In this document: in pieces, positions 45,371 through 57,145 of the stretch
Layout of the letters: each line of letters begins with the position of its first letter
Position numbering within the stretch: the stretch's first letter is position 1
Translations under genes and position numbers: made by a program
Notes under the pieces: model-generated
The model's input: only the letters and a program-made list of their open reading frames with translations
Database searches by the model: none
Told to the model about the DNA's origin: nothing
Assembly (NCBI GenBank): GCA_014706385.1
Contig: JACGZH010000002.1
Coordinates: forward strand, 992,001-1,056,000
DNA: 64,000 nucleotides
Source: Phaffia rhodozyma
Taxonomy: Eukaryota; Basidiomycota; Tremellomycetes; Cystofilobasidiales; Mrakiaceae
Reading direction: 5' to 3'

Positions 45371-47097
45371 TTAAATGAACAGAGTCATGGCCCCAAGCAG
45401 ACTCAGGACACCCGCGCTCACAACCACGCCGTATTCCATCGTTCTCTCTCTTGCGCTCGAGCTGACAGAACTAGAGGTGGAGCTCGAAGAAGAGGTTGAG
45501 TCCCCAGTGGTATTGGTGAATGTGGTCGAAACCGAACCGTAGACCTTGACGGACTTGATCTCGAAATACGCTTGGTCGTAGTTCGTGGAGTTGAGAACAT
45601 AGGTTGTGTAACATGTGTCGGTCCCGACTAAGGCGTCACAAGTTTCGGCAATGATGGAAGCTTCGCCTGCCCATGAGCCGCAGAGAGTGATGTCAAACAC
45701 GAGTTGTTGAGCTAAATCAAGGAGATTGTCAGAACGAGGAGAGCTGTCAGTGAAGGGAAAAAGAGACAGGAAGAAAGAGTATGGATGGGTGAACAAACCG
45801 GAAAAGTGAGAATCAATGTCGCAAGATGACTTGGGCCACGAAGCTACCGGTGTACCGAGAGCGGAGGTGTCGATGGAAGAGTTGGCGTTGGAGACGGCAG
45901 ATGGGATGTCTGCTCTAGAAAAGAACCAGATGCTGCGGGGAGGAGAACGAGAACATATTAAGTTAAACAGGGAAGAAAGAAGGAATGAGTAAGAAAGTAG
46001 AGAAAGGTTGAGAGTGCAACGAAAGCAACTAACTTGATGCCCTCGGTAGCCATTTCGGTGACCCAGGCTCCTCCGCCGGCCGAAGCGAAACCTTCACCGT
46101 AAGTATTGGTCGTACTGTTATCGATGACTGCACAACCAGCATTACTGTCCACCGAGTAATCGCAGTCGCTTGACGTGGTGATTCCTGTTTGGTTGACCGA
46201 GCTGGCCTGTGTGCAACCGGCTGTTGTATGCAGAGTATTCTGATTGTATGTGACCTGATTCACTCCCTTGAGTTACGAAAGATAAATATCAAGTCAGAAT
46301 TGACGATTAGAAAGAAAATAGAAACAGAAGATCGTTTTTGTAGGACCGACCTCGAAAGTATCAATTTCTCCTCCATAAGGCCAGTTCGGGCCTGTGCTCC
46401 AGAACGCAGGCCAGACCGAGCATCCGTACGGTACATGAGTCGCGTCGAGTACCCAGACAGATCCGACAGAGATGTAATCAAGCGAGGTGATCCGGACAGA
46501 ATCTCGCTTGTAATTATACGCTACGGTCGATGTGTTATCCTAGGAAACCAAGCGGCGGACAAAAATGTCTGTGAGTGAGCAAGCGTACAGGAGGAAGTTT
46601 GAGGCAAATTAGTTCTGGCCGAGCTTACCACTTTGATGATCGCATTTCCAGCACTGCAGTGTATAGGAAAGAAGGGAGTTGAGCAAAACCGATGATATCA
46701 AAATGGGATTCAGTTAAAAATAGTTTCGCTATGAATTACTAAACAAGAGGAACGCACTCATTCACGTAAGTCAGCTCTGGGTTGGCATCGGCCACTGTCC
46801 TGTTCACCCAGGTGACATCCCCGAGGGTCAGGTTGTCATAGTTGCCGTAGTATGACCAGTCATCAAAGAACGTTGAGCCAGAGTACGTCTTTGCCTGCGA
46901 AACATTGTGAAAAATTGGATTAAAGGATATAACAGCGCAGGTTACGATGAGCTTAAATTGTAAGTGCATACACTTTCGGAGGGAGAGAACGCGCAGCCAA
47001 GCGGCAGTTGAGACGTACGAGAGTGTAAGAAGTTGCCTGAGCCACCGAGGCAAAGGTAGCGAGCGCGACTATAGATTGGATACCCATAAGTAAAATT
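45371..47097 (-). CDS. GPI-anchored glycoside hydrolase family 16 (beta-glucanase-like) cell-wall protein
   Basis: A secreted beta-glucan hydrolase or transglycosylase. The start is ATG at 47095-47097: MGIQSIVALATFASVAQA is a signal peptide, followed by TSYTL and, after an intron, AKTYSGSTFFDDWSYYGNYD. Then GDVTWVNRTVADANPELTYV, a 25-base exon (about 46,630-46,654) completing NDAGNAIIKV, DNTSTVAYNYKRDSVRITS, HVPYGCSVWPAFWSTGPNWP, and the catalytic signature GGEIDTFEGVN (ExDxxE pattern, nucleophile and acid/base Glu present). NGCAVID-like Cys and AWVTEMATEGIKIWFFSRAD follow. The C-terminus is a Ser/Thr-rich stem (STSSSSSTSSSVSS) and a hydrophobic end YGVVVSAGVLSLLGAMTLFI, as expected for GPI anchoring. 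The stop is TAA at 45371-45373. About six exons. Confidence 0.92.
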
Positions 47098-47917
47098 TCT
47101 CTGGATTATAACAGTGGTGATAATAATGGTGGTGGTGGTGGTTGATATGAGAAACAAGAGTGTGTGTAGAGAAAAGAAGGGAATTTACCGATTGCTCCTT
47201 TTAGAGTGTTCTTGTTTAAGCGTCTTCTTGTATTAGCAGCAGCAGCAGCAACAGCAACAACGACGCGTCCGAATTTTCTGAGCCTACGCGGCAGTCGCGT
47301 GAGAGTGTGGCGGCAAGTGCGTAGTCTACTCAAGGCGGTGAGCAAATTGCCACGCGCAGCATCCAGTCGGCTGTACAGCTCCGATGGCCCTCTTGCATAG
47401 CTTGACCGCTGCGCGACCGATCGATCATCACGAACGTCATGCCGTTGGTTGATCGGCGAGAAATCAGTCGCGTGTCGCGTGCAAACCGTAAGAAACGCGT
47501 CATACGGCAGACGCGTCCAAGGGCCGAGACCTTTTACGCCCTGTGCGTAACACGCGCGCGTGCGGTTTCTTGATTTTCTTCCTCGCATTTTTCTCTTTTG
47601 ATTTTAACCTTTAACATCTTCTTCGTTTCCTCTCTTTTTTCCTATCGTGCTTACTTTCTTCTTTCTTTTCCTCTTTTCTAATCCTCTTACTATACAGGAC
47701 ACTTTGAGGAACACGTTCCTTCCCTGACCTCGACCACGCTCGTTCAAGTACACACACGCATATACACACGCTCGTTCATTCGATACTCGTTTTTGTTCTA
47801 TCCTGATCATTCTTAATTACCAATTCGGTTTCCACATCAACCTGTAACCTGACTCGGCAAGGAGCTTGATAATCTGCGTCAGACCTTTTCGCATACCAAC
47901 AACTATATTTTCTCAAA
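47098..47917. promoter_or_regulatory. divergent promoter with a CGCG/ACGCGT cluster
   Basis: It lies between the GH16 gene and the membrane-protein gene. A CpG-rich block (about 47,260-47,565) holds ACGCGT at 47263-47268, 47495-47500 and 47511-47516, the palindrome CACGCGCGCGTG at 47551-47562, and several other CGCG cores (about 47,287, 47,295, 47,352, 47,411, 47,470, 47,476). A CAG/CAA run lies at about 47,236-47,260. ACGCGT is the MluI cell-cycle box bound by MBF in yeasts. The rest is a C/T-rich leader to the ATG at 47918. Confidence 0.6.
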
Positions 47918-49936
47918 ATGGGCGATCCAATTTCTAGAGCAGTCCGACGAGGAATCAAGCATCATTCCCGTGCATCTCTTCAGCAGCAAGGTTAGTAATT
48001 TTTGGGTTTTTAACACATCGGACACTGTTGTAATGAGACTCACACTCATGTCTTCAATTCATACTCACCATGGCCACACAGATTGTACCTCCACTCAACT
48101 CTACCAAAACCCCATTTTGGGGTCTACATTTGATGCCTCCTCTGGACCTATCGAGTTTACATGGGTATGTTTCAAAATCTTTATACTTGACTCGATTTTT
48201 ATTCACTCTTTTCTTTCCATCTCCTTTTTTTCCAAAATCTATACTGTATTCTTTCTTAGAACACTACCTGTTTAGACGCCAGCAAGGTGACCCTCACTCT
48301 ACGAGCTCCATCTAGTTCGAACCCAGTCATCAAGGTAAGCCACTTCTTGTCACTCATGCCTGTTGCGTGCATCGCCTGCTCACAATATTCTTTGACCCTT
48401 TTTAAAAACAGATTTGGAGTCCTGTTACATATGCCGATGGATCTTATTCAGTTACTTTGGCCCCCAAATGGTTGGTAGCCACTCTTCCACTCTGACCTTA
48501 ACGCACTAAGAACTTTACTCATGATAGAATGTCTACTTCAGGTGGAACTCGAGTACTGTGATTGACCTACAGATGACCATGTCCCTCTCGGACTCGAGCC
48601 TTTCGTTCGTATCATCTATCCCGGTCGGACCTATTTTCCACGTTACCTATCCTGCCGATCTATTAGTTACTACCATCGCCGGAGGCAGCACCACTGCCGC
48701 TGCCGCCGCCAATACTGGTGATTATTTTCCGGCTCAATCTGATGCGCTCGGTAAATAGAAAATCTTCTGCTAACCTTCTGCTGGGTATTTAGCCACTCCT
48801 GATCCGGTGGTCGTCAACTTGACCACTAAGCATTCTCTCTCCGTCGGCAAAATTTTTGCCGCCACATTCTTCCCCGTCCTCGCTCTCCTCGCTCTCATCG
48901 GCGTCTACCTTGTGTATGCCCGACGGCGTCAGGCCGAAAAGCGAAAAAGATGGAGCAGTGCCGTCGGTTCGTGTCACCACTTCTCTGTGATTTTCTTCGA
49001 ATGAAAGTCCGTGTTTGACATAAATCTTTTTTCGACGTCCGATGTACTACCCCAGACAAGCGAATGTCAGTCCTGTCTGAGGGCTGGCAATCCGAAGTGG
49101 GTTCCTCTCCCAGCCGGACCATCGGTGGCGATCGTCGAACGATTCATTCTGTTGCTTCCAACAACTTTGCTGGTTTCGGGACATGGCGTGGACAGGATGA
49201 AGGCACCGAGCCTCAGATGCAAGAAATCTCCAGATTCTCGATCGACAGTCCTGAAGCTCGGCCCAGAGCTTCATTTGTGGGAGAAGCTCGGCCAAGGGTT
49301 TCGTTCGCCGAGGCAAGGAAGGACGAATTCGCTGCCAATCGGGCTAGCACACATTCCTTTCCCGTCAACCATGGACGAGTCAGAGGAATGAAAACTTCCA
49401 AGTCAATGCCTCACGGAACTCTTTCAAAACTTGCAACAAACTCCCCTCCAAGGTCTTCGTTATCTAGGCAGGAACAGCAGCAGCAGCAGCAAAAGACGCA
49501 TGAGCGGCAACACTCGAGACAGTCTAGTGGATTGATTGACAAGTTCAAAAAAGGAGTTTCCTCCCACAAAAAGGCGCCGTGGTCAGTGTCTGGAATCGAA
49601 GCTTCCGCTATGACGAACGACGGAAAGGGCAGAGACCTCATCCTACTCTCTCCCGAACAGAAGCAAGGACCGTGGTCGAACGCTGATGTTGAGGAACTCT
49701 TGTCCAACGATGTCCAGCAACGACCAAAGAAGGAGACGGTCGGTCGGTTGAGAGAATCTTTCAGATACCCAGTAGGCGACGCCAGAAGGTCTGTCGCTTC
49801 AGCCCTGGCGGAGCACTATGATCTTGATCTGGAGGACGAACCCGCTCACATCCTTGCTTACGCCGCTGATGCTGCCGAATATGAGCAAGAGCATGGGTAC
49901 GAGGCTGAGAAGACAGATGAAAAGCCATCGGCATAA
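47918..49936 (+). CDS. single-pass membrane protein with beta-rich outer part and long cytoplasmic tail
   Basis: The start is ATG at 47918 (MGDPISRAVRRGIKHHSRAS); five to six exons; TAA at 49934-49936. The first exon is basic and not signal-peptide-like. The next part looks extracellular: QNPILGSTFDASSGPIEFTW, NTTCLDASKVTLTLRAP, KIWSPVTYADGSYSVTLAPK, WWNSSTVIDLQMTMSLSDSS, and PVGPIFHVTYP. A Thr/Ala linker follows, then one membrane helix (FAATFFPVLALLALIGVYLVYA) and a stop-transfer cluster RRRQAEKRKRW. The cytoplasmic tail (about 300 residues) is Ser/Arg-rich with DKRMSVLSEGWQSEVGSSPS, a Gln run, and an acidic end. This layout is common in basidiomycete proteins of unknown function, perhaps wall-sensing; I do not recognise a named family. 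The true N-terminus could use another upstream exon. Confidence 0.75.
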
Positions 49937-50466
49937 GAACTCTCTCCTCAAACTTGATACACTCAGTTTCCTAGATCGATCACTCTCGATCCTTTATACC
50001 ATCATCTTTAGAGTTCGATTAGGTACCGCATGAAACCCTCTGCACCTTTTGCCTCACCTCGCTTTGCATGCTCTGCATTTAAATCCCCCTCATATACCCA
50101 TTTACATTTACTTTTTCATGACATGTTCTCCTTTCTCTTGATTTTTCCATTAAACACATTGAACCAAACCCCTTTGTTCTTGCATTGTTCCTTTCTTTCG
50201 CTTTGTTTTTTGACCTTCTTTCGTATTGCTATACCATCTTAAGCAGTTTTTGAACTTCCGTCCGTACCTTGATTATGAAAGGAAGAGGAAGAGTTGAAAA
50301 GGACAATTGTGTCCCACCAATGAGATTTGAGAGCCGATACATATATCATTTCAAGCTCCAGGCCAATACACCTAGACGAGTAGAAGAGAGAAGAAAAGAG
50401 TAGAATGTAAAGAAGAACACGCATACGATATGACATGACAAACAAGATTGATCACGAGAATAGATT
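49937..50466. other. convergent 3' region between membrane-protein gene and RSC1/2 homologue
   Basis: C/T-rich on the left and A/G-rich on the right, as for two facing 3' UTRs. No gene is seen. Confidence 0.5.
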
Positions 50467-53400
50467 CTACTCTGCACCTTCCATCTCTTTCAAGGTCTCG
50501 CAACCCAAGATCTGTTCATTAGCGCTTTCTAGTAAATCGTCTATGCCTAGAAAGGACATTATGAGATAGAAAAAGAGGGAAGACCAGGTTTCAGATCTAA
50601 GTCTATGTGTTGGTTTTCAAAGTTGAAGAGAAATGAAGAAAGAAGGAAAGACGGAAGAACGCACTCTTCATCAGATCAGGTTGAAAATTTCCTTTGACAG
50701 CCTCCAATAACCGAGGGTCCAACCCATGATCTTCCCCGGCCGTTAATCTCAATTCTGACGAGTCTCCCTCGTCTCCGTCATCGACGTCGATATCAGCGCC
50801 TTTACCTAGAGCTTTCTCGGCTAAGAACATGGCGTATTGAGCAGAATGGGTGGGCTGGACATGTAAAGGAAGAGCTAGAGGCGCGCCGGAGAACCAAAGA
50901 ATCTTTTTCGTCGTTGGATCACGTTCAAATCGGTTTGCTGTTGTAAAGAGTTGAAGCAATATCTCGCGTCAAGACCTGATTCTTGATCTCTTCGGGTAAT
51001 ATGTAGTAACAAATGAGAAAGAGAGAGAAGTGAGAGGAAACAACGCCAACACGCACCGACGTCATCGTTGATTAAACTCTGGTGAGCTACTTGAGAAAGC
51101 CAGCCCATCCCACCACTGTTCCCTACTACAGAACGATCCAATATTGTTTTTGACCTACTTCCTGGGCTGTTCTGTTGTTGCTGATGCTGATGCTGATATG
51201 GCTGTTGGTACAATTGCTGCTGTTGCTGCGGCTGCTGTGATGGAATGATCGACGATCCTGCTCGGGAGAGGGGTGTTGTCTGGACGAAAGGCGCGGATGA
51301 CGATGATGATGAGCTTGGTATGAATTGCCCGGTCTTTGCTGTCGGTGTGCTGTTCCCTGACAATCTGGCAGGCAGAGCCGAAGGCCTGCTCATCGACCCT
51401 ACACCGCCTTGTCCAACCGGGGTAGTCGATCCTGTTCGTCCATACATCGAAGTAGATGCCGCACCATTTGCCCCGGCCGACACAGGTGAAGAGACAGCTG
51501 ATGGTGATCCTCTGTTATACATCAAGTTATATCCAGAGGCTCCTTTAGCTGAATGATTCGCTCTGATTTCCTCCAGTTTCCGGAGACGCGCTTCTGTTCT
51601 GGGAGTCAAAGGAGCAGCGACAGGAGCCGGTGGAGGTTGAGAGTCGTCTAGATCGAACTCTCCATCATCGTCATTGCTTTCTGGTTCACCTATATATCCT
51701 GGTCCGGATATGCCAGAGATGAGAGGTGACGGGTATCGACGAAGTTTGATCTGGGCAGAGAATGGGGCGTAAGGCATGAAGTCCTTCTTTCGAACTTTTC
51801 GTCGGATCGTCCATGATTTCGGTATGAAGAGTCAGCTGACTGGTCTTCCTCCATTGAGATAATGTTGTTTTTATTACTCACGTTCTTCAGGGATACAGCT
51901 ATCTCTATTCTTGATCCGGACCATAAGCTTGTCTTTATCATTATAGCGAGAATCGCAAACGTCTGATATGAAGGAAGAGTCGAGTTAAGAATATGCATCG
52001 CTATCTTGCTGATTGGAGAATAGTCCCACTCACATACAGGCCATCCTGGGTACCTACGAGTTCAAATGAAAGACGAGAGGTAAAAACCCTTGTCAGGATC
52101 AGCCCCGAAATGAAATACAGAAGATTTATGAATCAAATAGAAAACTAACCAGAATGGGGAAACAGGTCTTCCCCTGATAGCTCGACTATAGAACTGGCAG
52201 CCAACTTTTTCGATCACATCTTCTATCACATGATCTCCGAAATGGCCTATTGTAGAAACACCACAAGAGGTATTTTTTTTCGTTTTCAGTTTTCAATACG
52301 ATGATCACAACAAGTGAGCAAGAACAAATCATAACGCATACCCGTTTTAAATAGTTCGTTTTCAAAAAACGTTCGATTTGCAGGGTGAACAGTCTAAATG
52401 TATTGAAAAACATGTTGTTGAAACATAAATAAGAGCAACACATAATCCGCAGGTCAGAAAACATCTCACCTGTTCGGGGCGATAGTACCAGCACACTGTA
52501 AGAGAAACAAGATTCTGTCGAACACCTCTGTAGATTGCCGAAGCACAGAAAGATCAGTAGTGATAAGATGTTTCAGTTGGCAGGAAAAAGACCATACCGG
52601 TTGGGGACGAAAACTTTGAAGACCTGTCCACAAATAGGTTTTGATGGGTCGTCCGCATTCATGACATGAACAAAATCACCTACTCGTTGTCCGATCCCGA
52701 AAAGTAAAAGAGAACGTTTAAGAATACATCTAAAGGAGAAGACGAAAAGCAAGCAAGAAAGGCAAACAGCACTGACCAACAGAGAAGCTGAACCCTTTGT
52801 AATGCGCTACATCCACAAAATCTCGATCTTTTCCACTGATCCGGAATGTGGTGACAGCCTCATCTGAATTTAGCCTACCCTCGATATTCTTAGCGATTGA
52901 GGGACTAGGTCCACCAGGCACAGAGGAGAAATTAGTGGACGCCGTAGTCAAGTTGGGATTCGCAGATGTAAGAGATTGATAATATCTCTGAAAAGTGGCG
53001 CCAAAAATTAACAACAGGGTCGATGATGCTACATGACTTTCGGTTCGCTTCCGAGCTGAAGGTGCAGACTTGACTCACTTGAAGAAGTACGACCTGGCCG
53101 TATGGCGCAGTCCCATCCGAATAATATCTCCTACCCTTTTCAAAGAGTCTCATCATGTCCACATCAAATTCCACAGATGTACTGTAGCCGTCAGCGTCTA
53201 CTTGACCTTCAATGAGAGGTAAAGAGTGTGGGAACTGAGATGGATACGGGATACCATGATGAACGAATAGCAAAAACCAGGTGTCAACAATTTAGCCAGT
53301 GATATATGTTTGTGATAAACTTACGGAGAATGTTAATAGAGGGTTGTCAGTTTGCATGGGCAACGCTTCTAAAGATTCTGCTACGCGGATTCCACTGTAA

Positions 53401-54763
53401 AACAAGGACATCAAGATCAGAGGTATGTCAGTATGTTCGCAGCTGGATGCTTCAAAATGAACAAAGTATATTGACTTTGCGTCTTTGAATGTTTTGAGAT
53501 TATCTAAGATGTATCTGAATCGATCTTTTTTGGATGCGATATAATCCACGTCCATCGACCACCATCCTTGTGGTCCATACTCTTCCAGCTTTGGTGTTCT
53601 CACCTCCAAATCAGCTATGATCTCTAGCGATTCTGCTACAGCTGGATCTGACTCATCTACTAGATCCGAGATTCCTGGTACTCCTGGAGCCGGAATCTTC
53701 TTAGACTTGAAAGCAAGCTGACTAGTCCCACTTGTCGGTGTAGAAGTTGAAGTTGACGGAAGAGGTTTCACAGGCATCATCGGAGTGGATATATCTATTG
53801 AATTTTTGGGTGGCCGACCGCGCTTTCGCTTGGTCGCTGTGCTCGTGATAGACTCTGCTATAGAACTCGATGGGGAAGGGGCGTTCAGGGGCTCGACGGA
53901 AGAAAAGGGAGGTGTTTGAGAGCCAGGAACGGATGAAATGTCAGGCAATCCGGAAGAAGGGGGACCGGTTTGAGAGCGTATTGTTTGCGAAGGGAGTGGG
54001 GGGAAAATACCACGTTCTTGCAAAAGTTGATATACGGAAGTGACGATTTCCTGTTTAAAGATTTGGTGGAACGGTGTGAAGTGAAGATGTAGATGTCAAC
54101 ATGAAAGAGATCATACAGACCAATCGTTTGTGAGAACAAACATGAGTTTGACTTACCTCGAGGCGTTCGGCATCCTTTTGTATCAGGCTATCGTCCTCGT
54201 TGTATTGCTTCGCGTTCAAGAACACGAGTTGAAGATCACGGTAGAACGCCTGGGGTGAACTATACTCCCCTGAACGAAGTTTTGACTAAACGATTACAAC
54301 CAGCGACAGAGAAAACCACGGCTCTGTCAGTATACAAGGGCGATATATCAACCTGCCCCGACATGATCAGTTAGCTCACTTGAATTTCATCCAAACAAAT
54401 TGGCTCGGCAATGGTCTCGTAGTAATCTGGCCATTCGTTTGCAGCAGGAAGTGTCTTGAAGTTTGTAGCGATCAACCGACTATCCGTGTCGTCGAAAGAA
54501 TAAATCCAAGCAATCCCAAATGATCCAGATTGAGTGGTTTAGAGTAGTAAAGCATGATTTTGATATGGATGATAAACGACAATTAATCCCAAATACGTGA
54601 ACGGGAAACAGAAGAGAAAGATAGGATGTGCTCAGACTAACGCTCCATCCTTGGCTTGTAACACGGCGATTAAAATGGAGTTGCATTGATCATATTGCTG
54701 AGGTGTTAGCCTAGAACCATTTGCTGAGCCCGAACGCTGCCTCTTTGACCGAGGCTCTGACAT
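50467..54763 (-). CDS. RSC1/2: RSC chromatin-remodelling subunit, Rsc1/Rsc2-type (two bromodomains, AT-hook, BAH)
   Basis: A subunit of the RSC remodeller. The start is ATG at 54761-54763 (MSEPRSKRQRSGSANGSRLT); the stop is TAG at 50467-50469. Bromodomain 1 (about 54,160-54,730): ILIAVLQAKDGA, RLIATNFKTLPAANEWPDYY, ETIAEPICLDEIQ, YRDLQLVFLNAKQYNEDDSL. An AT-hook KRKRGRPPKN lies near 53,815-53,840. A second, bromodomain-like region (about 52,980-53,490) has VEFDVDMMRLFEKGRRYYSD and QVVLLQRYYQSLTSANP. The BAH domain (about 52,140-52,850) has DRDFVDVAHYKGFSFSVGQR, VGDFVHVMNADDPSKPICGQ, WYYRPEQTVHPANRTFFENE and LFKTGHFGDHVIEDVIEKVG. After it comes RGRPVSPFWYPGWPVYVCDS with EEVRKKDFMPYAPFSAQIKL, as in Rsc1/2. 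The C-terminus is disordered with a Gln tract (about 51,170-51,240). About 15 exons. Confidence 0.93.
51170..51245 (-). repeat. poly-Gln/His coding tract in RSC1/2 homologue
   Basis: A CTG/TTG/ATG-rich run on the plus strand codes QQPQQQQQLYQQPYQHQHQ-type sequence on the minus strand, in the disordered C-terminal part. Confidence 0.75.
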
Positions 54764-54943
54764 TGGTAAGACAAGATAGAATAAGATAGATTCTGGGAAG
54801 GATGGGTTGGACGATGTTGGCCGTACTTGTTGATGGCCCAAAGCGGGGTAAGGACTTTCATACACGCGACTGAAAATAGATAAGCTTATGTAGGTCTATT
54901 CATATTCATTTATCAAAAACATCCCTATTGGTGTCTTTATTGT

Positions 54944-56844
54944 TCACAAGTCCATCTGCGCGATAGGTAATCGATACAATGGCAGAGTCCAGTACCTATG
55001 ATGGCGAGAGGGCAGAAGGGGAGAGAAGGCATGAGCTTGCTTTGTCAAAAGCGGATTCAACGGGTTCACAGTCAGAGCACAGACTCACTTTCTACGAATT
55101 CCGTTCCAAACCTCTTCCCTGACCTCATCCTCGATCAACACATCCGTCCACTTGACAGATCCAATCCCCACTTCTTGGAGATGAAGCTCAGAGAGCGAAG
55201 TGTAGACATCGTGAAATGTGGCGTCTATGTGATAAGACAAATCGTCAGCTTCATCAGATCGAACAGATCGAGCAAACTATTCAAGAAACGAGCAAGATCA
55301 ACACTGACTGGTGGCACCTAAACCATGGAAGAACGAGAACCTTGATTCCGGTCCTGCCAATAGATTCGGGAGGTGTTGGAAGAAGTCCTTGAGTTCAGAG
55401 TAGCCTTCCGAGAAGGTGTCGAAATAGATAACATCATAACCGCCCTCCTTGTAAATTTCTTCTTTCCTACAGACACCATAATAACACAAGGTCAAACGTC
55501 AAAGTGTTAGAAACCCTTGTAAAGAAATCAATTCAGAGTCTGTAGGAATGACAGCTATACAGATGCGAAGCGAGCGTGAGGCTATAGAGCTGTGAGAAAG
55601 AAGAAAACGTACTCCACCCAGTCCTGCCATTTTCCCTTCAAGACCATTAAATTTGGCCTCTCCTTTTCCGTCCAGCCCGTCTCTTCCATATGTGCTAGCA
55701 CAGAAGGATGAGGCTCAATGACTGTGTGTAACAGTGGCTTCGGTGTCAAATTTTGAAACATAGTATCCACCTATGATATCAGAGAAAACCCATCAAAGGT
55801 CAGTCCTACCGCTTACCATGCGCTTTCAAGGTATGAATCAAAGATCAAGAGAGCCTCACGATGCCTAGTCCGAAACCAACATTCAGAATTCGGAGGCCTT
55901 CGTCTTCTTTTCTGCCTTCCAACAGACCCTCCGTCAATCTGTCTACCGATGCCCTCCTAGTTGAATACAAGCCGCCAATGAGGAATTACAAGTTAGAGCA
56001 CATATCGATTTGAAGATCAGTTTAGAAAGAGAAAAAATAGATGAACGAACATGATGCCTTCTTCCCAGCCCATCATGACTCCATTGCCTTCTTCATCCAC
56101 AACTCTTTCTCTTCCGTCCGCATCTTTTTCATACGTCAATTTGGACTTCAAGAAGTTGTCGGTGTTGCCTGCTACCGTATCTTCTTCGCCATCCTTCAGG
56201 ATCAAGTTACTATCCGAAGCGGAGGTTCTACCCTTGGAACTGAGGAAGGAAAGCAAGAGTTCTGATCGGACGGCGTGAGACTGGATAAGTTTGTAGATTT
56301 TAGTAGCGTTGAGGGACAGAGCAATGTCGGCGGAACAGTAGCCTTGGTTATCGACTTGGGTTCCAAGACGCCGCGCAGACCAACAGATACAGTCAAAAGT
56401 CGCCTCCAGTCAGCTTTATTGCGATTCTTGTCTTCGAAAGGGATCTGAATTATAAGAAAGAGGGCAGACCAGCATTCCAGACACCTCCGTTGGCCAGCAG
56501 AGCTTTGACCATATCGGAGTCTTCCCGCTCAGCCGCGTAATGCATTGCAGTCCATCCGAGTTCATCTTGGTACCAAGCTGGTGCTTCTTCCTCCTTGAGT
56601 AACCGAAGAACCTCTGCTGCACCCTTCGAATTCGAACCCATACACAACACAAAGCCCAAAGATTTCATCAGGTCAGTATCACAGTTTCGAGTGCTCGCAA
56701 TCTCTGTACCAAACAACCGGGGGTATGACCTACCGCTGTTTGAGCAGCCTGAAGAAGTGTTGTTCCAGCCTCTGCAATCTGGATATCCATTGCTTCCAGA
56801 GCAGCTCGAGCTTCCGGGGTATCTATTTCCTTCTCGGTTGACAT
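54944..56844 (-). CDS. RMT2: protein arginine N-methyltransferase 2 (ankyrin + GAMT-like)
   Basis: In yeast, Rmt2 makes delta-N-monomethylarginine on ribosomal protein L12. The start is ATG at 56842-56844 (MSTEKEIDTPEARAALEAMD). The ankyrin part reads TTLLQAAQTA, GAAEVLRLLKEEEAPAWYQD, ELGWTAMHYAAEREDSDMVK and ALLANGGVWNA, then DNQGYCSADIALSLNATKIY. A linker and MGWEEGIM lead to the methyltransferase: LRILNVGFGLGIVDTMFQ (SAM-binding), HTVIEPHPSVLAHMEETGW, VLKGKWQDWVE, GGYDVIYFDTFSEGYSELKD, FFQHLPNLLAGPESRFSFFH, HLQEVGIGSVKWTDVLIEDE and a typical end KYWTLPLYRLPIAQMDL. The stop is TGA at 54944-54946, about 180 bases before the RSC1/2 start on the same strand. About seven exons. The promoter has CACGTG and AACCCTAA boxes. 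Confidence 0.95.
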
Positions 56845-57145
56845 AGCTATGTTTTGTCTATCTATGAAAGTAGATCGTCACTAATTGATATCTATCCTCT
56901 CCCTTGCCTGTTCGACATCCAAACGAGATATTAATCTGTAGAAGATATTTTGGGCGTGTGACCCTAAAATCACGTGTGATGGCCACGTGACCTTACGGCG
57001 TATAACCCTAACAACGCTAGCGCTTCCCCGCCTGTTTCATCTTACTCAAAATACACCTTAGGATCTTTTGGTGATCTCGTTCATTGATCTGTTTGTTCTC
57101 CCTATCAAGCACACAACACAGCACGATCGATTGACGAAGAGCCGG
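56845..57145. promoter_or_regulatory. short divergent promoter RMT2 / Arb1-like with E-boxes and telobox-like motifs
   Basis: ACCCTAA at 56961-56967, CACGTG at 56971-56976 and 56984-56989, and AACCCTAA at 57004-57011 lie within 51 bases. The same two motif types occur at 461-526 upstream of the DUF1764-like gene. Confidence 0.6.

Noticed and set aside
47106..47588. Minus-strand 160-residue open frame in the GH16 upstream region
   Set aside because: It starts with ATG but is Arg/Ala/Leu-rich, follows the CGCG composition, overlaps the promoter and first exon of the GH16 gene, and shows no domain. The GH16 gene has its own good signal peptide at 47097.
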